NCBI GenBank assembly: GCA_019096155.1
Contig: JAHCVI010000001.1
Span: 992,001-1,056,000 of the forward strand
Direction of reading: 5' to 3'
Length of the DNA: 64,000 bases
From: Staphylotrichum longicolle
Lineage: Eukaryota; Ascomycota; Sordariomycetes; Sordariales; Chaetomiaceae
In this document: one piece after another, positions 40,951 to 53,234 of the stretch
Position numbering within the stretch: position 1 is the stretch's first letter
Layout of the letters: the number at the start of each line of letters is the position of its first letter
The notes under the pieces: model-generated
Databases searched by the model: none
Seen by the model: the letters and a program-made list of their open reading frames with translations, nothing else
Told to the model about the DNA's origin: nothing
Translations under genes and position numbers: made by a program

Positions 40951-42512
40951 TCACGCGTCCCTAGCCCCTTGCTTCATCGCAGACTTCAAACCCCCTATCT
41001 GCTTCCTCCCCGTAGCGCCCCCCCTTCCGCCACCAGTAGTCTCCCCCGCCTTTGTAATCACCTTCCTCTCCCTTTCTCTCCCGGCGGCCCTGCTCAATAC
41101 CCAATTCAACGGCGCCAACACCAACCCCATCCCATACGCCGTTACCGCCATGGGGATGCTGGCCACGTACATGCCCCCTCCCGTGACGGCCCGGCCCAGG
41201 CTCCAGCGGTCGGCGTGGTTCCTGGCCACCATGGCCGACACGGCGATGGCGTCGTCGAGACGGCGCTGCAAGGCCAGCAGGCGCTGGTCCGTGTCGGTGG
41301 TCAGCGTGCTGGTCTTCTTCTCGTAGCGGCGGACCGCACGGACGACCGCGTCGATCTCGGGCGTGATGGCGGCGCGCACGTCACGGGCGACGTCCTCGCG
41401 CAGCTGCTGGCGGGCGGTGGCGGCCTTTTGTTTTTGTTGTTGCGGGTTGGTGCTATTGTTGTCGTCGGCGCCGCAGATGCACCCCTCGCAGACGCACGCT
41501 CGGGGTTTGGGTGTGGTGCTGCCATCGGGCTGAAACGACTCGGGCTGCGGCGCGAGGACACGTGCCTCAAGATCCTCGATCCGGGAGAGGATGGCGTTGT
41601 ACCGTTCAGGTGTCATGCGGAGCATCCGGTAGGGGTTTGAGTTGACGATTTGTTGCAGGTGCAGGGTGTGCGCCAGGAGAAGTTTGATAGAGTGTGAGAG
41701 TGGGCGGACCTCGGCGGCCAGGAGGAAGATGCCGACGTTGAAATTGGAGACGATGCCGCCCGAGGGTCGACTGAGGTGGTCCCGAACAAAACAGAGCATG
41801 TAGCTGCCGGCGGCAGGACCAAGGAAACACGAAATTAGTGCCGTAACTTCAAGTCTCCGAAGACGTTCGAGAGCGACGTTGACCTGCCGGAGCTCCTCAA
41901 ACTTCTCTGCCGGCGAGGGGGTCTTCTTCTCGCTTCCGGGTTCGGAAGGCGGCGTGTCGTCGTTGAGGTCGGATGTCCGCTCCAGCTCCGCTTCTTTGTC
42001 CTCTCGGACCTGCTGGGCAGCAAAGTACCACTTCCTAAGGAGGGGGTGAATGTTCGTTCTCTCTCCTAGGGATAAAGTACCAGCACTTACCATGGTGCCG
42101 TGGTGGACCAGTGGAGGAAGATGGATGCAAGGCCCAGCAGGGTGAGGTCGGTGAAGAAATCGGCGCCGTTTTTGAAGAGAAGCCCGGCAACCGGTGGGAT
42201 GACGGCAAACAAGACAGGCAACAAGGCTTTCCACGTCCGTCGGGTTGTCTCGAGCTTAGGCCCGGGATCAACGATCTCCTCCTGAAAATCCCGGTTGACC
42301 TCGCTGAAAGTGTATGTTGAGAAGGTGGAACTGCGGCGGCGGCTGCGGTCCTCGGAAAGCAGTTCTGATGCATGGAGCCCGGCTGCAGACGGGCGACGGG
42401 CAGCATCAGGCCCCGGTACAGTCGACCTGCGACGGAGCGTCTCTGGGGCTGAGGACGACGACTCTCCGACGGCAGGGCCGCCAGTGGACCGGCTCTTGGA
42501 CTTGGGTGCCAT
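40951..42512 (-). CDS. Conserved fungal multi-pass membrane protein, function unknown (501 aa)
   Basis: Two exons read leftward, 42512-42091 and 42034-40951; the splice joins WSTTAPW to KWYFAAQQ. The N-terminal 70 residues are Ser/Arg-rich and disordered. Hydrophobic segments lie around WKALLPVLFAVIPPVAGLLF, LTLLGLASIFLHW, ALISCFLGPAAGSYMLCFV and, near the C-terminus, MYVASIPMAVTAYGMGLVLA. Between them are an arginine-rich DLEAR coiled coil and a CVCEGCICGAD cysteine cluster, followed by a long helical stretch (EDVARDVRAAITPEIDAVVR) that is probably a coiled coil. The C-terminus is basic. I do not recognise a named family. The architecture suggests an organelle or ER membrane protein with a cytosolic coiled coil. 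Confidence 0.75.
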
Positions 42513-43926
42513 TGGATCAGAGGCGCCTCGGGCCGGCTCCGTCTGGTCGACCGGGGTGCCTCAGACTCTCGGGTGGTGCGACGGACGGACCCGGGCTTTG
42601 CAAGGTAAGAAATGCGTGGATGAGGCCGCGAATCTGCAGTGTGGCTGCAGTGAACGATGCCGGGTAGAAGTGACGTAATCGGAATCGAACAATACAAAAC
42701 CCTCTCCAGCAACAAGAGGCGTTGTCTCACAGTCTCAATGTTATCTGCCCTTTACCTGTTCGAAGACAAAGCAGCAATGCAGAGGTTGGCAGCATTGGGT
42801 TCCATTGGAACGCACCCAAAGCAGGCAGGACGACGGGAGCGGGGTTTGCTTGCTGTGAATGAGAGAATGGGAAGTGCTGCTCAGATTGGAAAGGCAGCTC
42901 GTGAGCAGAGCAGTGACGGAAGCACTTGCGTCGGGGGTGAGCCTTCCTGGCTGGCCCCACCTGCCCAATGCAGGAATTAACTGCCCTCCTTCGCTCGACC
43001 AACAAGCCCAGGTGCTTCCATTTCCATGTGAGACTTTGAGAGTGTGCTGAATCCCCAGGCTTTTTGTCGGAATCATGACAACTGACGAAAATGACTCTAC
43101 ATATTTTGGAAGACTTCGGTTACAAGGTGCAGCACGCCGTGGCTGTGACATCGTTGACACAACTGGACTCGTGTGTGTTCTCTGGAATACTCGCAGAGAC
43201 CCACTGTGCTGCTGGAGCTCCATCAGGTACCCTCCTGGGCCTTAACACACCATGAACTCAAGTTGAGATGCATGCAGAAAAATACATAAGGGCCATCCTC
43301 GCCCCTGAACTGCTGGCAGCATGCACGGCGCAATGCATGCCTCACCAAAAGCCAGGTTATACTGTGCCAGTTAAGACAAGATTATTCGTTCCACGGTGAA
43401 CTGAATGCTCCGGCTGTTAGTCAGCAGATCGCAAGCTGCCACCTCCTCAGCCGCTGTCACCAGCTGCCAGACTTTTTCCCCAGCCCAGCTCGAGTCTGCC
43501 AATCCCGAGTCTTCGAGCAGTCCGCTCTGCATCGCGCTGCTTCGAGTCCCAATCACGACCGCCTGCATATTGGCAAATTCCAGCGCCCCCAATCGAATCT
43601 CATCGCTGATCGACTAATCCACCACGGCGCCTCCCCTATCTTGCGACTCGCCAATCTCGACGTGCATCTCTCGGGTCGAGGCTGTGGGACACGAACCACA
43701 TTGTTGCCGCTCAGCCTGGGATTTCTGGGGACAGTCCTTCGCAATTTCAGCACTGCGCGACGGGGTGGAGAAGGGCGTCGGGGTTGCAGCTCTAAGCTCC
43801 TTGCAGGTTTGCGGGCGGTCGACTGGGACCCCTCGTTCAGACGCCGCGCCGGGGAAGTAGGAGAAGGGGCTGCCGGGCTTTACCACCACTTTTTTCGGAG
43901 GCCGTCTCGGCGGTCGCCGTTGACAG
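42513..43926. other. Gap between divergent genes, holds the unresolved 5' end of erf4
   Basis: About 1.4 kb between the divergent membrane-protein and erf4 genes. A first erf4 exon must be somewhere here, since the identified coding frame has no ATG near its beginning. Candidate ATGs (for example 43405) do not join convincingly, so I leave it open. A GGTACC lies near 43227. No other gene was seen. Confidence 0.35.
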
Positions 43927-45537
43927 ATCGTCCCCACGGCTTCACCCACGGCACCCGCTGCCCACCCGCAATCCCCCGCCCAATTGACGGCCCTTGATGC
44001 AGCACCCCAAGGCCAACCGCCGCCCGTAGCCCATTCAAACCTGCCGCCACCGCCTCAACAAGCCGCCCATCCTCCTCCTCCAGAGCGTCCCTCGCCTTTG
44101 CTGTTAGATTCCAGCCAGTCATCGCGAAGGAACAGCCTTTTGCGTAGGGGCCTCGGCGCCCCGGACTCGTTCCTTCAATCGCCCTTTCGCACCCGCCGTG
44201 CCGCTCCACAGCTCCCGCTCCGACACCTCTCAGCGTCGCGCCTTTGGAATCCCACCAACTCGACCCCGAGAAACCTCGCTCCTCCATCGCCGGGCCGGCC
44301 ACGGCGTCTGTCCACTCCGCCGCCCCCGCCAATCCCGCTCTCTCGCCCGACGCTTGACATCACCGAGGATCCGTCTGACCCCACTGGCACTGCGGCTGGC
44401 GATTACCCGCTTCTGACGCTTCCCGAGCAACGCCAGGTTCGCCCTTCGCTCTCCAACCGAGCCAGCCTCCATCTCGATCGGTGCGCCGGAGCCGAGCAGC
44501 GCATCAGCTTGCCGCCGTCCCTTCGCCATTCGTACGACGAGAAGCGCGCGAGCCATACGCCCTCGCCGGTCGAAGAACCCGAAGCAGGGCCGTCAACCAG
44601 CCGGCAGCCTGCCCACTTGGTGGTCCCCGAAGGACGTCGGTTTCGGAGTCGTGGCCCCAGCTTCACAAGGCTGCAGGCTCCCCTCGGTCTGAGCTTCAGG
44701 CCCAGTTCGAGGAACAAGGAAGACAAGGGCAAAGGCAAGGCAGTCATGTCGCCGCCGGAAGATACCCGCGATGGGTTCACGCCGGACCTTGAGCGCGGGC
44801 CGGATGTGCTGAACCAACGCCACTCGACGGCGTCGGGCCTCTCGGGCATCGGATCTGCCATCTCGTCGAGCAACTCATCTATTATGGGCGACCCCGACCA
44901 GCCGCCAGACAATGGAGAGGAGTGGGGCCCGCAGCATCCCTGCTACCCGCATCTGAACCCGCACGTTCCCCTGGATTCCGTCGAGTACGCCAACACGCGC
45001 ATCATCAGGGTCCGCCGGGACTGGCTGCTCGAAGGCGACCTCGCGCCCACCTTTTCCAATCTGTATCCGGACATTTTAGACCCAGCAGGTGTATCAGAAC
45101 ACGAATTCCGCCGCGTCATCGACAAGCTGAACAGCGAGCTTGTCCCCATCTTTAGCCCCTACGCCTGGAGGAATATCCTAGACAATGTGCTGGGGCTCGC
45201 AACGGGGTGGCTGTGGGACGACCTTGGCTTCACAGCTGCCAAGACCCGCCTGCGAAGCCTCGAGAAGTGGATCGAGCAGTGGAACGCCGACATGGAGAAG
45301 GCAGCCGGGTCTGAGGAGGGCGTCATCCCCCCCAAGATTGTGCCCCTGAGGCAAACTGGGTACATGACGGTATGTCCACCTTGCTGTGAGATGTTTTTAG
45401 TTCGTCACTGACTGGAGCAGCTTGACATTCAAATACCCGATCCCGAACTCGCTCCTGCTTCACCAACGACGCCTAGCGCTTCCCATGACGGCCCGGACAC
45501 TTTCCCCCTTGAGCCGGCGACAGCTATCACGGCCTAG
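43927..45537 (+). CDS. erf4: Erf4/Shr5 subunit of the Ras palmitoyltransferase (5' end unresolved)
   Basis: The frame is open from 43924 after a TGA at 43921, so an acceptor at 43925-43926 (CCGTTGACAG) is the likely beginning of this exon. An earlier, unidentified exon should carry the ATG. The exon ends at 45369 (donor GTATGT). A 51-base intron is followed by 45421-45537, giving an end YMTLDIQIPDPELAP and a TAG. The first 310 residues are Pro/Ser-rich and disordered. The conserved part, from about 44999, reads RIIRVRRDWLLEGDLAPTFS, then DPAGVSEHEFRRVIDKLNSE and AWRNILDNVLGLATGWLWDD. This is the Erf4/Golgin-A7 domain. Known: Erf4 stabilises the DHHC enzyme Erf2 on the ER/Golgi, which palmitoylates Ras. 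It can be trusted as erf4 by this domain. Confidence 0.82.
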
Positions 45538-46270
45538 TATCCTCAACGGATTTCTTTTTGCTTCGCTTTGGTTGTTATCTTTTGTTCACGTATACCCTTC
45601 AATCAGCTGCTTGGCTGATGCTTGCTCACGCACATTCACATACATATATGTGCCTAATGTTTTGGTGCACTCTGAGTGTCTAGGCACGCCGTTTATCGGT
45701 GCCAATAATACCCAGGGCATGACATGGCGTTGTGGTCTCTATTCCTGTACCGAGTGGCAGCTTGAAAGGCCTTTTGGATAGTTTGAAGAACGGGTATACA
45801 TCTGCCCCGTGGCCAAGTGACTTCCCAAACCCGTATCTTGCTGCATGAACATGTCAACACTACTTCCGTGTCCGTGTCTGTTCACATGTAGAATCCCGAA
45901 GCCACAACAAGCACATCATCCTCCTCTCCACTCAACATCCCAGCACACATGCAAATGCATGCACCATGCACGACCCGCCTGCCTGCCGAAACGGCCCATC
46001 CCCTGCTGCCGGAAGGGGTGGCACTCCATCCAAGCCCGCCTGAGGTGGCTCCGACCAATCCAGCCGGCCCAAGCACACCCCACCAGCCCACCAGCCCACC
46101 TCGAGCCTTTGTTGCACTTTTTGTCCCGGCCCCTGAAACATGACTCACACCCAGCCCATATCACGAAAACGGGACGAAAAAAAGCAGAGCAGAGCAAGCA
46201 AGCCCTTTTATCATACCCACTCTCGGACTCTGCAAACAACCCACCACAACAAGCAAGGAAACTTGCAACA
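45538..46270. other. Gene-free gap
   Basis: 3' flank of erf4 and 5' flank of the tRNA gene. No additional gene is seen. Confidence 0.4.
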
Positions 46271-46342
46271 AGCTGCGTGGCGCAGCGGAAGCGCGCCGGG
46301 CTCATAACCCGGAGGTCACTCGATCGAAACGAGTCGCAGCTA
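46271..46342 (+). tRNA. Initiator tRNA-Met (anticodon CAT)
   Basis: A 72-base gene with an acceptor stem AGCTGCG (46271-46277) paired to CGCAGCT (46335-46341) and a final A at 46342. The anticodon CAT lies at 46303-46305 in loop CTCATAA. The three G-C pairs GGG/CCC next to the loop are the initiator hallmark. The T-loop reads ATCGAAA instead of TTCRANN, also typical of eukaryotic initiator tRNAs. The A1-T72-type end pair near the acceptor fits too. No intron. It matches, from memory, the Neurospora initiator tRNA with only a few differences. A T-rich run at 46356-46375 serves as pol III terminator. It starts translation on all cytosolic ATG codons. Confidence 0.93.
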
Positions 46343-46789
46343 GGAAGTTGGTTATTCTTTTGCGTTTTTCTCTTTTAGACGCTTCGTTGATTCTCGACTT
46401 TGCTTTTTATCTTGTCGTCCCTCCTGGTCCTCTCCCTCCCTGCTTCAAGTTTCTTTTTTCTTCTTTTCTCTTCTGGTGCCAGGGCTGTGAAGCTGGGAAA
46501 GGAGGATGGAGGACGAAGAGAATATGATTCAGGCATTCTCTCTCTTCTTTGGTGGGGTTTGGGCTGATGGTTTGTTGGTCTCTTTTTTTACATACCTCAG
46601 ACTATTTTCTGCCTTAACTTTTTGCTCATGTTTCGTGCGCTCATCTCAGACCGTCTTCCGGATTCTTGTTTTCACACCACGACACCTTTCGCATCAAGTT
46701 CCGTTCAAATTTGTTTGGTCCCTTGTAATCTACCAAAACAGCACACGCTCGCTCTCTCACATGCACAACCAACCCCTTCCTTTCTAAAT
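46343..46789. other. Gene-free gap
   Basis: T-rich tract after the tRNA gene (pol III stop), then the 3' flank of the reverse acyl-CoA synthetase gene. Nothing else. Confidence 0.5.
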
Positions 46790-48747
46790 TTATTCCCCGC
46801 CAACAACAAACTCGGCCGGCGTCCCCTTCTTGGCCCACTCCCTCAGCACGTTCTTCTTGATCTTGCCCGTGCTCGTCTTGGGCAGCTCCCGGACGATCTC
46901 AACCTCGCGCGGCACCATGAACTTGCTGATGGCGCTCTGGTGCTTGGCCCAGTCGATGACGTCCTGGCCCCGGATCTGCCCCTCCTTGCCCTCCTTGACC
47001 GTCATGTAGGCCTTGGGCCGCTCGCCCCAGTGGGAGTCGGGCACGGCGACGACGCCGGCCTCGAGGATGTCCGGGTGCTCGACCAGCATGGACTCGAGGG
47101 CGACTGACGAGATGTTTTCGCCTCCTGGATGCAAGGGTTAGAGAACTGAAAATTGTGAGGGGACAGGAGAGGAACGGGGCTTACCAGAAATGATAATGTC
47201 CTTCGCGCGGTCCTGGATCTGGATGCTCCCGTCGGGATGCCACACGGCCAGGTCCCCCGAGTGCAGCACGCCGCCGGCGAACAGCTTGCGCGTCGCCTCC
47301 GGGTCCTTGTAGTACTCCTTGCAGCAGATGTTGCCCGAAAACACAATCTCGCCGATCTCCTTGCCGTCCTTGGCCACGTCGATGAGCACGCCCTCGGGCT
47401 GCTCGGGCTTGATGATGCGCACGGGCAGGCTGGTCAGGAACCCGTGCCCCTGCCGCGCCATGTTGGCGTACTTTTCGTGCTTGGGGAGGTTGTCCCATTC
47501 GGGCAGCATGTAGCCGCGCGTGATGGGGCCGTAGGTTTCTGTGAGGCCGTAGACGTGCACGGGGAGCAGGTTGAGGCCCGTCATCTGCTCAAAGAGATGG
47601 GCGGTGGGCGGGCTGGCGGCGACCGTGACGCGGACGGGGCGCGGGAGAACTTCGGCGTCCTTGTGGGCGCAGAGGAGGGTGTTGACAGTGGGGGCGGCGT
47701 TGAAGTGCGTGATGCCTTCCTCCTTGAGGAGTTTCCAGATCAAGGGGTAGTCGATCTTGCGCAGGCAGACGTGCGTGCCGCGGACGGCGCAGACGGACCA
47801 GGGAAATGTCCAGCCGACGGCGTGGAACCTGGGTTGTCAGCAAGCTTGTCCCCAACGAAAATCTGTGACTTTCACTTACATCGGCAACGTCCAGAGATAC
47901 TTGCACCGCGCGTCGGGGAGGTTGAGCCCCGACTCGACAATGTTGGCCAGCGACGCGAGGTAAGCACCGCGGTGGGTATACACCACGCCCTTCGGCTTGG
48001 ACGTCGTCCCTGACGTGAACGGAATCGCAATCGTATCATCCTCGTTCGCGACCGTCTGCGACACCAGGTCCGCCCACCCCTTGCCCCCCGTCTCGCGATC
48101 ATGCGTCAACCCTTCCAGCACGGCCTCGTCAAACGGCCCGCACAGCGCACCCTCAGTCGCATCCGTATCCTACCAAGCCCCCTCCCAGTCAGCCACTCAT
48201 TCATCCTCACCCTTCTCCATCCCCAGCCACGAAAAAAAGATGGGAAGCAAAAGAAACTCACCAAATCAACAATAATCTCCACCCCGCTCTTCCTCCTCCT
48301 GAACCCCTCCAGCAACCCCTCAAACTCCTTATCCACCACCACGCACTCCACCTCGGCAAACTCGAGGATATACCCGACGTCCTCCTCCTTCAGCCTGTAG
48401 TTCACCGGCACGATCACCCCGCCCGCCGCCACGATGCCGTACACGCTCTCGAGGAACGCCGGCGTGTTGGGCGCCAGGATGCCCACCCGCGTGTAGCCCC
48501 GCTTGCGCAGGTAGTAGGCCAGGCCTCGCGCGCGGTCGGCCAGCTCCATGTAGGAGCGGCGCAGCACGCGGCCGTTGGCCGTCACGTGGACGACGGCCTC
48601 GGCGGCCGGCTCGATAGCGGCGGCGCGCTCGAGGAAGAAGGTCGGCGAGAGGTGCGAGATGTGGTGGGCATCTGGCGGCGGGGGCGGGGGTTGTTGCCTG
48701 CGGAGGTGGCCGAGGAGGTTTTGGAGGCGGGATGGGGGGGAAGACAT
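46790..48747 (-). CDS. Acyl-CoA synthetase / AMP-binding ligase (584 aa)
   Basis: Four exons read leftward: 48747-48262, 48169-47880, 47828-47185 and 47124-46790; phases agree throughout. The product is an adenylate-forming enzyme that activates a carboxylic acid with ATP and links it to CoA. Motifs in order: the ATP-phosphate loop TSGTTSKPKG (about 214-223), VYGLTETYGP, the hinge region SGDLAVWHPDGSIQIQDR, DIIISGGENISSVALESML, and the catalytic lysine region KTSTGKIKKNVL. FHAVGWTFPW is the substrate-pocket signature. It resembles plant/fungal AAE-type short- to medium-chain acyl-CoA ligases. There is no signal peptide and no SKL-type peroxisomal end (ends VVGGE), so cytosol or mitochondria are possible. 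The substrate cannot be read from sequence. Confidence 0.88.
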
Positions 48748-49990
48748 TGTGATGGTTTACGGTAGATTATGGGGTGTGGCGGGCGGTTGTGTGGTGGTGG
48801 GGGTCGGTGATGATGTGGGCGGGCGGACGGTGCCGGGCGGACGGCGCCTTGCCGAGGGTTTGGAATGCGCCGTGACCGGGCTGAGGCAGACACAAAAGCT
48901 GGAGGGCGGCACGCGGAGCCGAGAATAGAGAAGGGTGATTAGAGTAGATTGCGGTGTGGCTAGGCGGAGGAGGTGTCACAGGTAAGAGGAGTTGCACAAG
49001 CCGGGGCCGGTGTCTTGGAGCCGATCGAAGCCGCACGTGGGATGGGAGAAGGACGGAGGGCGGAAGAGTGAGATGACGACCCAAAGGGACAGAAAGACGC
49101 AATGGTTGAGACTAGAACCAAGAGACACACACTATATATACTCTCAATGCTATCGGCCTTGCATCATCCGGGACAAGCGCGAGGGCGAGGAGGAGACAGG
49201 TCTTCCAGCTGTCCGGACTCCATCTCCAATTCCTCGGCCAAGGCTGTGTGCCTGTGCCGTCACTGGCAGCGACGCGATCCGATCCGGGGTCTCTCCGCAT
49301 TTCTCAAGGTGAGCGACTCGAGCTGCAACGCCCACTAATCCGCATCGGGTAGTCCAGAGGCGAGTGGTCTCCACTGCACAACAACGAGGTCGCCGACTCG
49401 ACTCGGGGCTTGTTGCGCCTTCTCGGACTGTTCTGGGGCAGAAACAGAGTCAGGGAGCGGCAAGAAGAGTTGGATTGAAAGATTTTAAGTCTGAAAATGC
49501 TGCTGCCATCAGGAAAAGTTCAATTGCAACCCGGCGACGTCCCTTCCCAATTCGTCTCGCCATTTCTGGAACGGCACCCCACACCGCGCCAGGCGACTGC
49601 CCGATTCTGTGGGGGGACTGCCTCTTGGGGTTAAGGCGCTTGGATTCCCCCGCATTTGGAGCCAGATCCCGCCGCTTCTCTTGTTTCCTTTCTCCCGACT
49701 TGGCTTTTTGATCCCAAGAGCACGGGACACAAAACAAAACATAGACAGATTCACGTAAAGTGGCCAGAAAGTGAGGAAAACACGCTCAACATTTCAACAT
49801 TTCATCGCTCAATCATAACTATCATGACGTGGTAACCCTCAGCGGGGACTTTCCCTCAAGAAACAGGAGCCAGCAAACTTGAACAAGGCAAAGATTGCGG
49901 CAAAAAACAGTGGCCATTTACCCGCCACTCACTCATCAAAACACCACCACCACCACTACCACCACCAGCCTCAAACCTCAAACCTCGCTC
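48748..49990. other. Gene-free gap
   Basis: 5' flank of the acyl-CoA synthetase gene and 3' flank of the beta-glucosidase gene. A TATATATA run occurs near 49132, about 385 bases upstream of the synthetase ATG; the distance is large for a TATA box. No gene seen. Confidence 0.4.
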
Positions 49991-51513
49991 TTACTCCTTG
50001 CGGATCAGGCTGTCAAACAGCGGCTTGAGGCTCTTGGCGCTCTTCTTGGGGTACCGCTTCTGGTCGTTGACGTAGTCGACGTAGGTGACGCCGAAGCGGG
50101 TCTCGTAGCCCTCGGCCCACTCAAAGTTGTCCATGAGCGACCAGGCGAGGTAGCCCTGGACGTTGACGCCGTCCTCGGACGAGGCGGCGGCCATGGCACG
50201 GACGTAGTCGTTGAAGTACTTGACGCGGAAGTCGTCCTCGACGATCTGCTCGAGGGCCATGTCGTTCTCGCCCTTGAGCGACGTGCCGTTCTCGGTCACG
50301 TAGATCTTGGGGTAGCCGTAGCGCTTGCTGAGCCAGTTGAGCAGGTCGCGGAAGCCCTGGGCGTGGGGGCGCAGCCAGAAGGACTGCGTCTCGGGCCCGA
50401 TGCAGTCGCCGTTCTTGTTGTAGAAGAGGGTCTCGAGGTTGCCCAGGAAGTCGTCCTCGGGGGGCACGCCCTTCTTGTGCTTGATGTAGTTGGCCGTGTA
50501 GTGGTTCATGCCGTAGAAGTCGTTGGAGCCCTTGACGAGCGCCACGTCCTCGTCGGACCACGTCGGCAGGCGGTCGCCAAGCTGCTTGCGCATCGACTCG
50601 GGGTAGTGGCCAAAGTAGATGGGGTCGGCGAACCACGAGATGGCAAACTCGATCTTGCGGTCGCAGGCCTCGACGTCGGCCGGGTCCTCGGGGTCCCAGG
50701 GGAGGGTGGCGTCGCCGTTGAGCGTGATGCCGATCTCGCCGCCCTGGGTGGGCTTGAAGTCGTCGCGGTACGCCTTGACGGCCTTGCCGTGGGCGACGAG
50801 GATGTTGTGGCCGACGATCCAGGGCTCGCGGGCGCTGTCGCCGACGGGCGACTTGCTGCGGTCCGAGGTGTGGCCGGGGGCGAAGTAGCCGCTGTTGTAG
50901 CCGAGGATGGACGAGCACCACGGCTCGTTGAAGGTGATCCAGTGCTTGCACTTGGGGATGGCCTTGAACATGACGCGGGCGTAGTTCTCAAAGTCGGCCG
51001 AGAACTCCTCCTTGTTCAGGAAGCCGCCGTAGCGCTTGTCCAGGGCATCGGGCAGATCCCAGTGGAAGAGGGTGATGAAGGGCGTGATGCCGGCCTCGAG
51101 GAGGTCGTCGACGAACTTGACATAGTGGTCAATGCCCTTCTGGTTGATGGGGTCGTTGCGCCCGCCGAGGGGGATGATGCGGGACCACGAGAGCGAGAAG
51201 CGGTAGGCGGTGGCGCCCAGGGACTTGAGCAGGTCAATGTCCTCCTTGGTCCGCTTGTACGAGTCGCAGGCCACGGCGCCGGAGCTGCCGTCGGCGATCT
51301 TGCCGGGGATGGCACAGAAGGTATCCCAGATGGACGGGCCACGGCCATCCTCGGTGGCAGAGCCCTCGATCTGGTAGCTGGAAGAGGAGAAATCGATGTT
51401 AGTTCGAGAGACTCAGGGCTGAGCTGCTCAACTTGGTCGCTAGGTGCGCCAAGATGCGGCTAAACTCACGCAGCAGTGGCGAAACCCCACTGGAAGTCCT
51501 TGGGGAGAGACAT
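49991..51513 (-). CDS. Intracellular GH1 beta-glucosidase (476 aa)
   Basis: Two exons read leftward, 51513-51470 (44 bases) and 51377-49991; the splice completes WGFATAAYQIEGS. Glycoside hydrolase family 1 signatures are all present: the N-terminal FQWGFATAAYQIEG, the acid/base WITFNEPW (Glu166) and the nucleophile IYVTENG (Glu377). GYLAWSLMDNFEWAEG and FGVTYVDY follow. There is no signal peptide, so it should act inside the cell, releasing glucose from cellobiose or other beta-glucosides taken up from plant cell wall. From memory it is very close in length and motifs to the Humicola-type intracellular beta-glucosidase, which also supports a chaetomiaceous host. Induction by cellobiose is likely but not visible here. 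Confidence 0.93.
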
Positions 51514-51633
51514 GGCGGGCGAGACTGTCTCTGTATACAGAGGTGGATGGGATATGTGTTGTGACGGAGGACGAAGACAGAGGTGTGCTTGCCTGGTCAA
51601 GAGCCCGCGAGGGGAGGGCGGGCTCTGTCCTTC

Positions 51634-51641
51634 TTTATATA
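51634..51641 (-). promoter_or_regulatory. Probable TATA box of the beta-glucosidase gene
   Basis: On the reverse strand the sequence reads TATATAAA, about 121 bases upstream of the ATG at 51513. The position and sequence fit a TATA element. Confidence 0.5.
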
Positions 51642-52782
51642 CATGCCAGATTCCACCATCACGGCCGTTTCATGGTTTCATGCCATTATCCTGTCCCCCA
51701 TTCTCCCGCGTGTTTCGGACCGTCGACACCGAGAAAAAGCTAGGCATAGGCTGAGAGATGCGGGCCACGATCCAGCCGCGGGCACGACATGGGCCACAGT
51801 GGGCAGCCGGGGCCCGACAACGCCAGCCTGCAGCAGGGCACCCCCACCGCGGGGTAAGCTGGCCCTGGCAAGAAACGCGCAACGGCGGACGGTGAGTGGT
51901 CGAAAGGGCGCACCCCCTGTCGATTTGCCGTGACCCTGGACCCCACACTAGCCCACCTCGCCCACCAACGCTCCAACGGGAAAAAAGGCTAGCCTTGGGC
52001 CGCCCCGGGCAGCCCTGGACCACGGAACAAAGCCCCGAAACGACCTTCTGGAAGAGAAAAGAGAGCGTGGTACCCAGGTACCTTACATGAGGAGGCTCTT
52101 TTGCGGAGAGCCGCAACGTCTCCAACAACCACGTCGACCCTCGCGGGTGCCTGGAGAAGAGCCATCGCGGCCGCCAAACCGCGCAGAAATGATGCCGAAA
52201 GCCGCCCGTGCTGTTCTCCCCACCTTGGCATGCGTCTGCGGAAGCGCGGCCCGTGAAGGAACAAACGGGGCTCCGGCTGGGTAAACCTCGGCAGAAATAG
52301 GGGTGGCCCTACGGCGCCCACGCACAAAAGCTGGTCACGAGCAGGGGCGTCGCGCTAGCCAAACCACGGCACCACACCGCCCGCGCCGAGATGAGCCTCC
52401 TGTTCAACCGCCCCGGCCAGGGCTCGCCGGCTCGGCACGTTTCGAGGCGAAGAAGGGGATGCGCAGACGAGGACGAGCCTACGAGGCAACGCCGCCCGGC
52501 AAAAGTCCGGCGCGGGCTGCATCACAGCGCTTCCTGCCGAGGGCTAAACCTCGGGCGCCCTGGCGATTCACGACGCTTCGCTCGCTGCGGATCGAACGGG
52601 CTGACCACGGGTCGGCCTGCCATCCCGTCGTGGTCGAGTGTCGCCTGCTTTAAATCTTTATGGACGCCGGCACACCCGGCTGGCTGGCCCGGGGGGCATG
52701 AATGTGATGGGACTGCTGATCTTGTCACTCGGTCAGTCTTGTCTGTCTCGTGTTGTGCAAGTTGGCGGTTGCATTTGGCCGA

Positions 52783-52806
52783 GCGGTTGAGCGGTTGAGC
52801 GGTTGA
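52783..52806 (+). repeat. Three tandem copies of GCGGTTGA
   Basis: The 8-base unit GCGGTTGA occurs three times without interruption. Short, no function implied. Confidence 0.8.
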
Positions 52807-53234
52807 TAGTGGTGGCCATGGCAACCGCTTCCGGTAAATGTCACTTTAATTCAAGTGCAGGCTAACCGCGCGTCTCTGGCCGCTGCCGCCAGCAGGAGAC
52901 GACTTCATGTTGATGAGTTCCCGTGTAAGTACAGGTCCAGCGCAGCACAGTGTCCGAAAATAGCGCTGGAACCTGGCGCGGGTGGCCACCTTCGAGTCTT
53001 CGACACCTCCGAGTTGTCAGACACGCATTGAAGAAGCAGCAAACCCCAAAGCAGGATGAAGAGGCCCCTTTATCCCGTGTCCCAAACATCACAAAACACC
53101 AGCTGCCCTGCGAATGACAGCTTCCCCTTCAACCTCAAACAAACCAATTAAAGCGGCCAGTCAGAGCAAACAATACCCTCTTCCTTCCTGCCACCCTCTT
53201 ACTGCTGCACTCCCTCCATCCCTCCACCTTTCCC

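Larger units (their letters stand above)
51514..53234. other. Gene-free gap of 1.7 kb, upstream of the beta-glucosidase gene
   Basis: Contains the TATA box listed separately, a GGTACCTTACATG motif at 52077-52089 and a small tandem repeat. The right part (53150-53230) is the 3' flank of the GFA-domain gene. Long open frames around 52303-52798 have no protein character. Confidence 0.4.

Noticed and set aside
49895..51463. 522-codon forward open frame opposite the beta-glucosidase
   Set aside because: Repetitive Val/Gly/Ala/Asp composition and full overlap with a well-supported GH1 gene; an antisense shadow.
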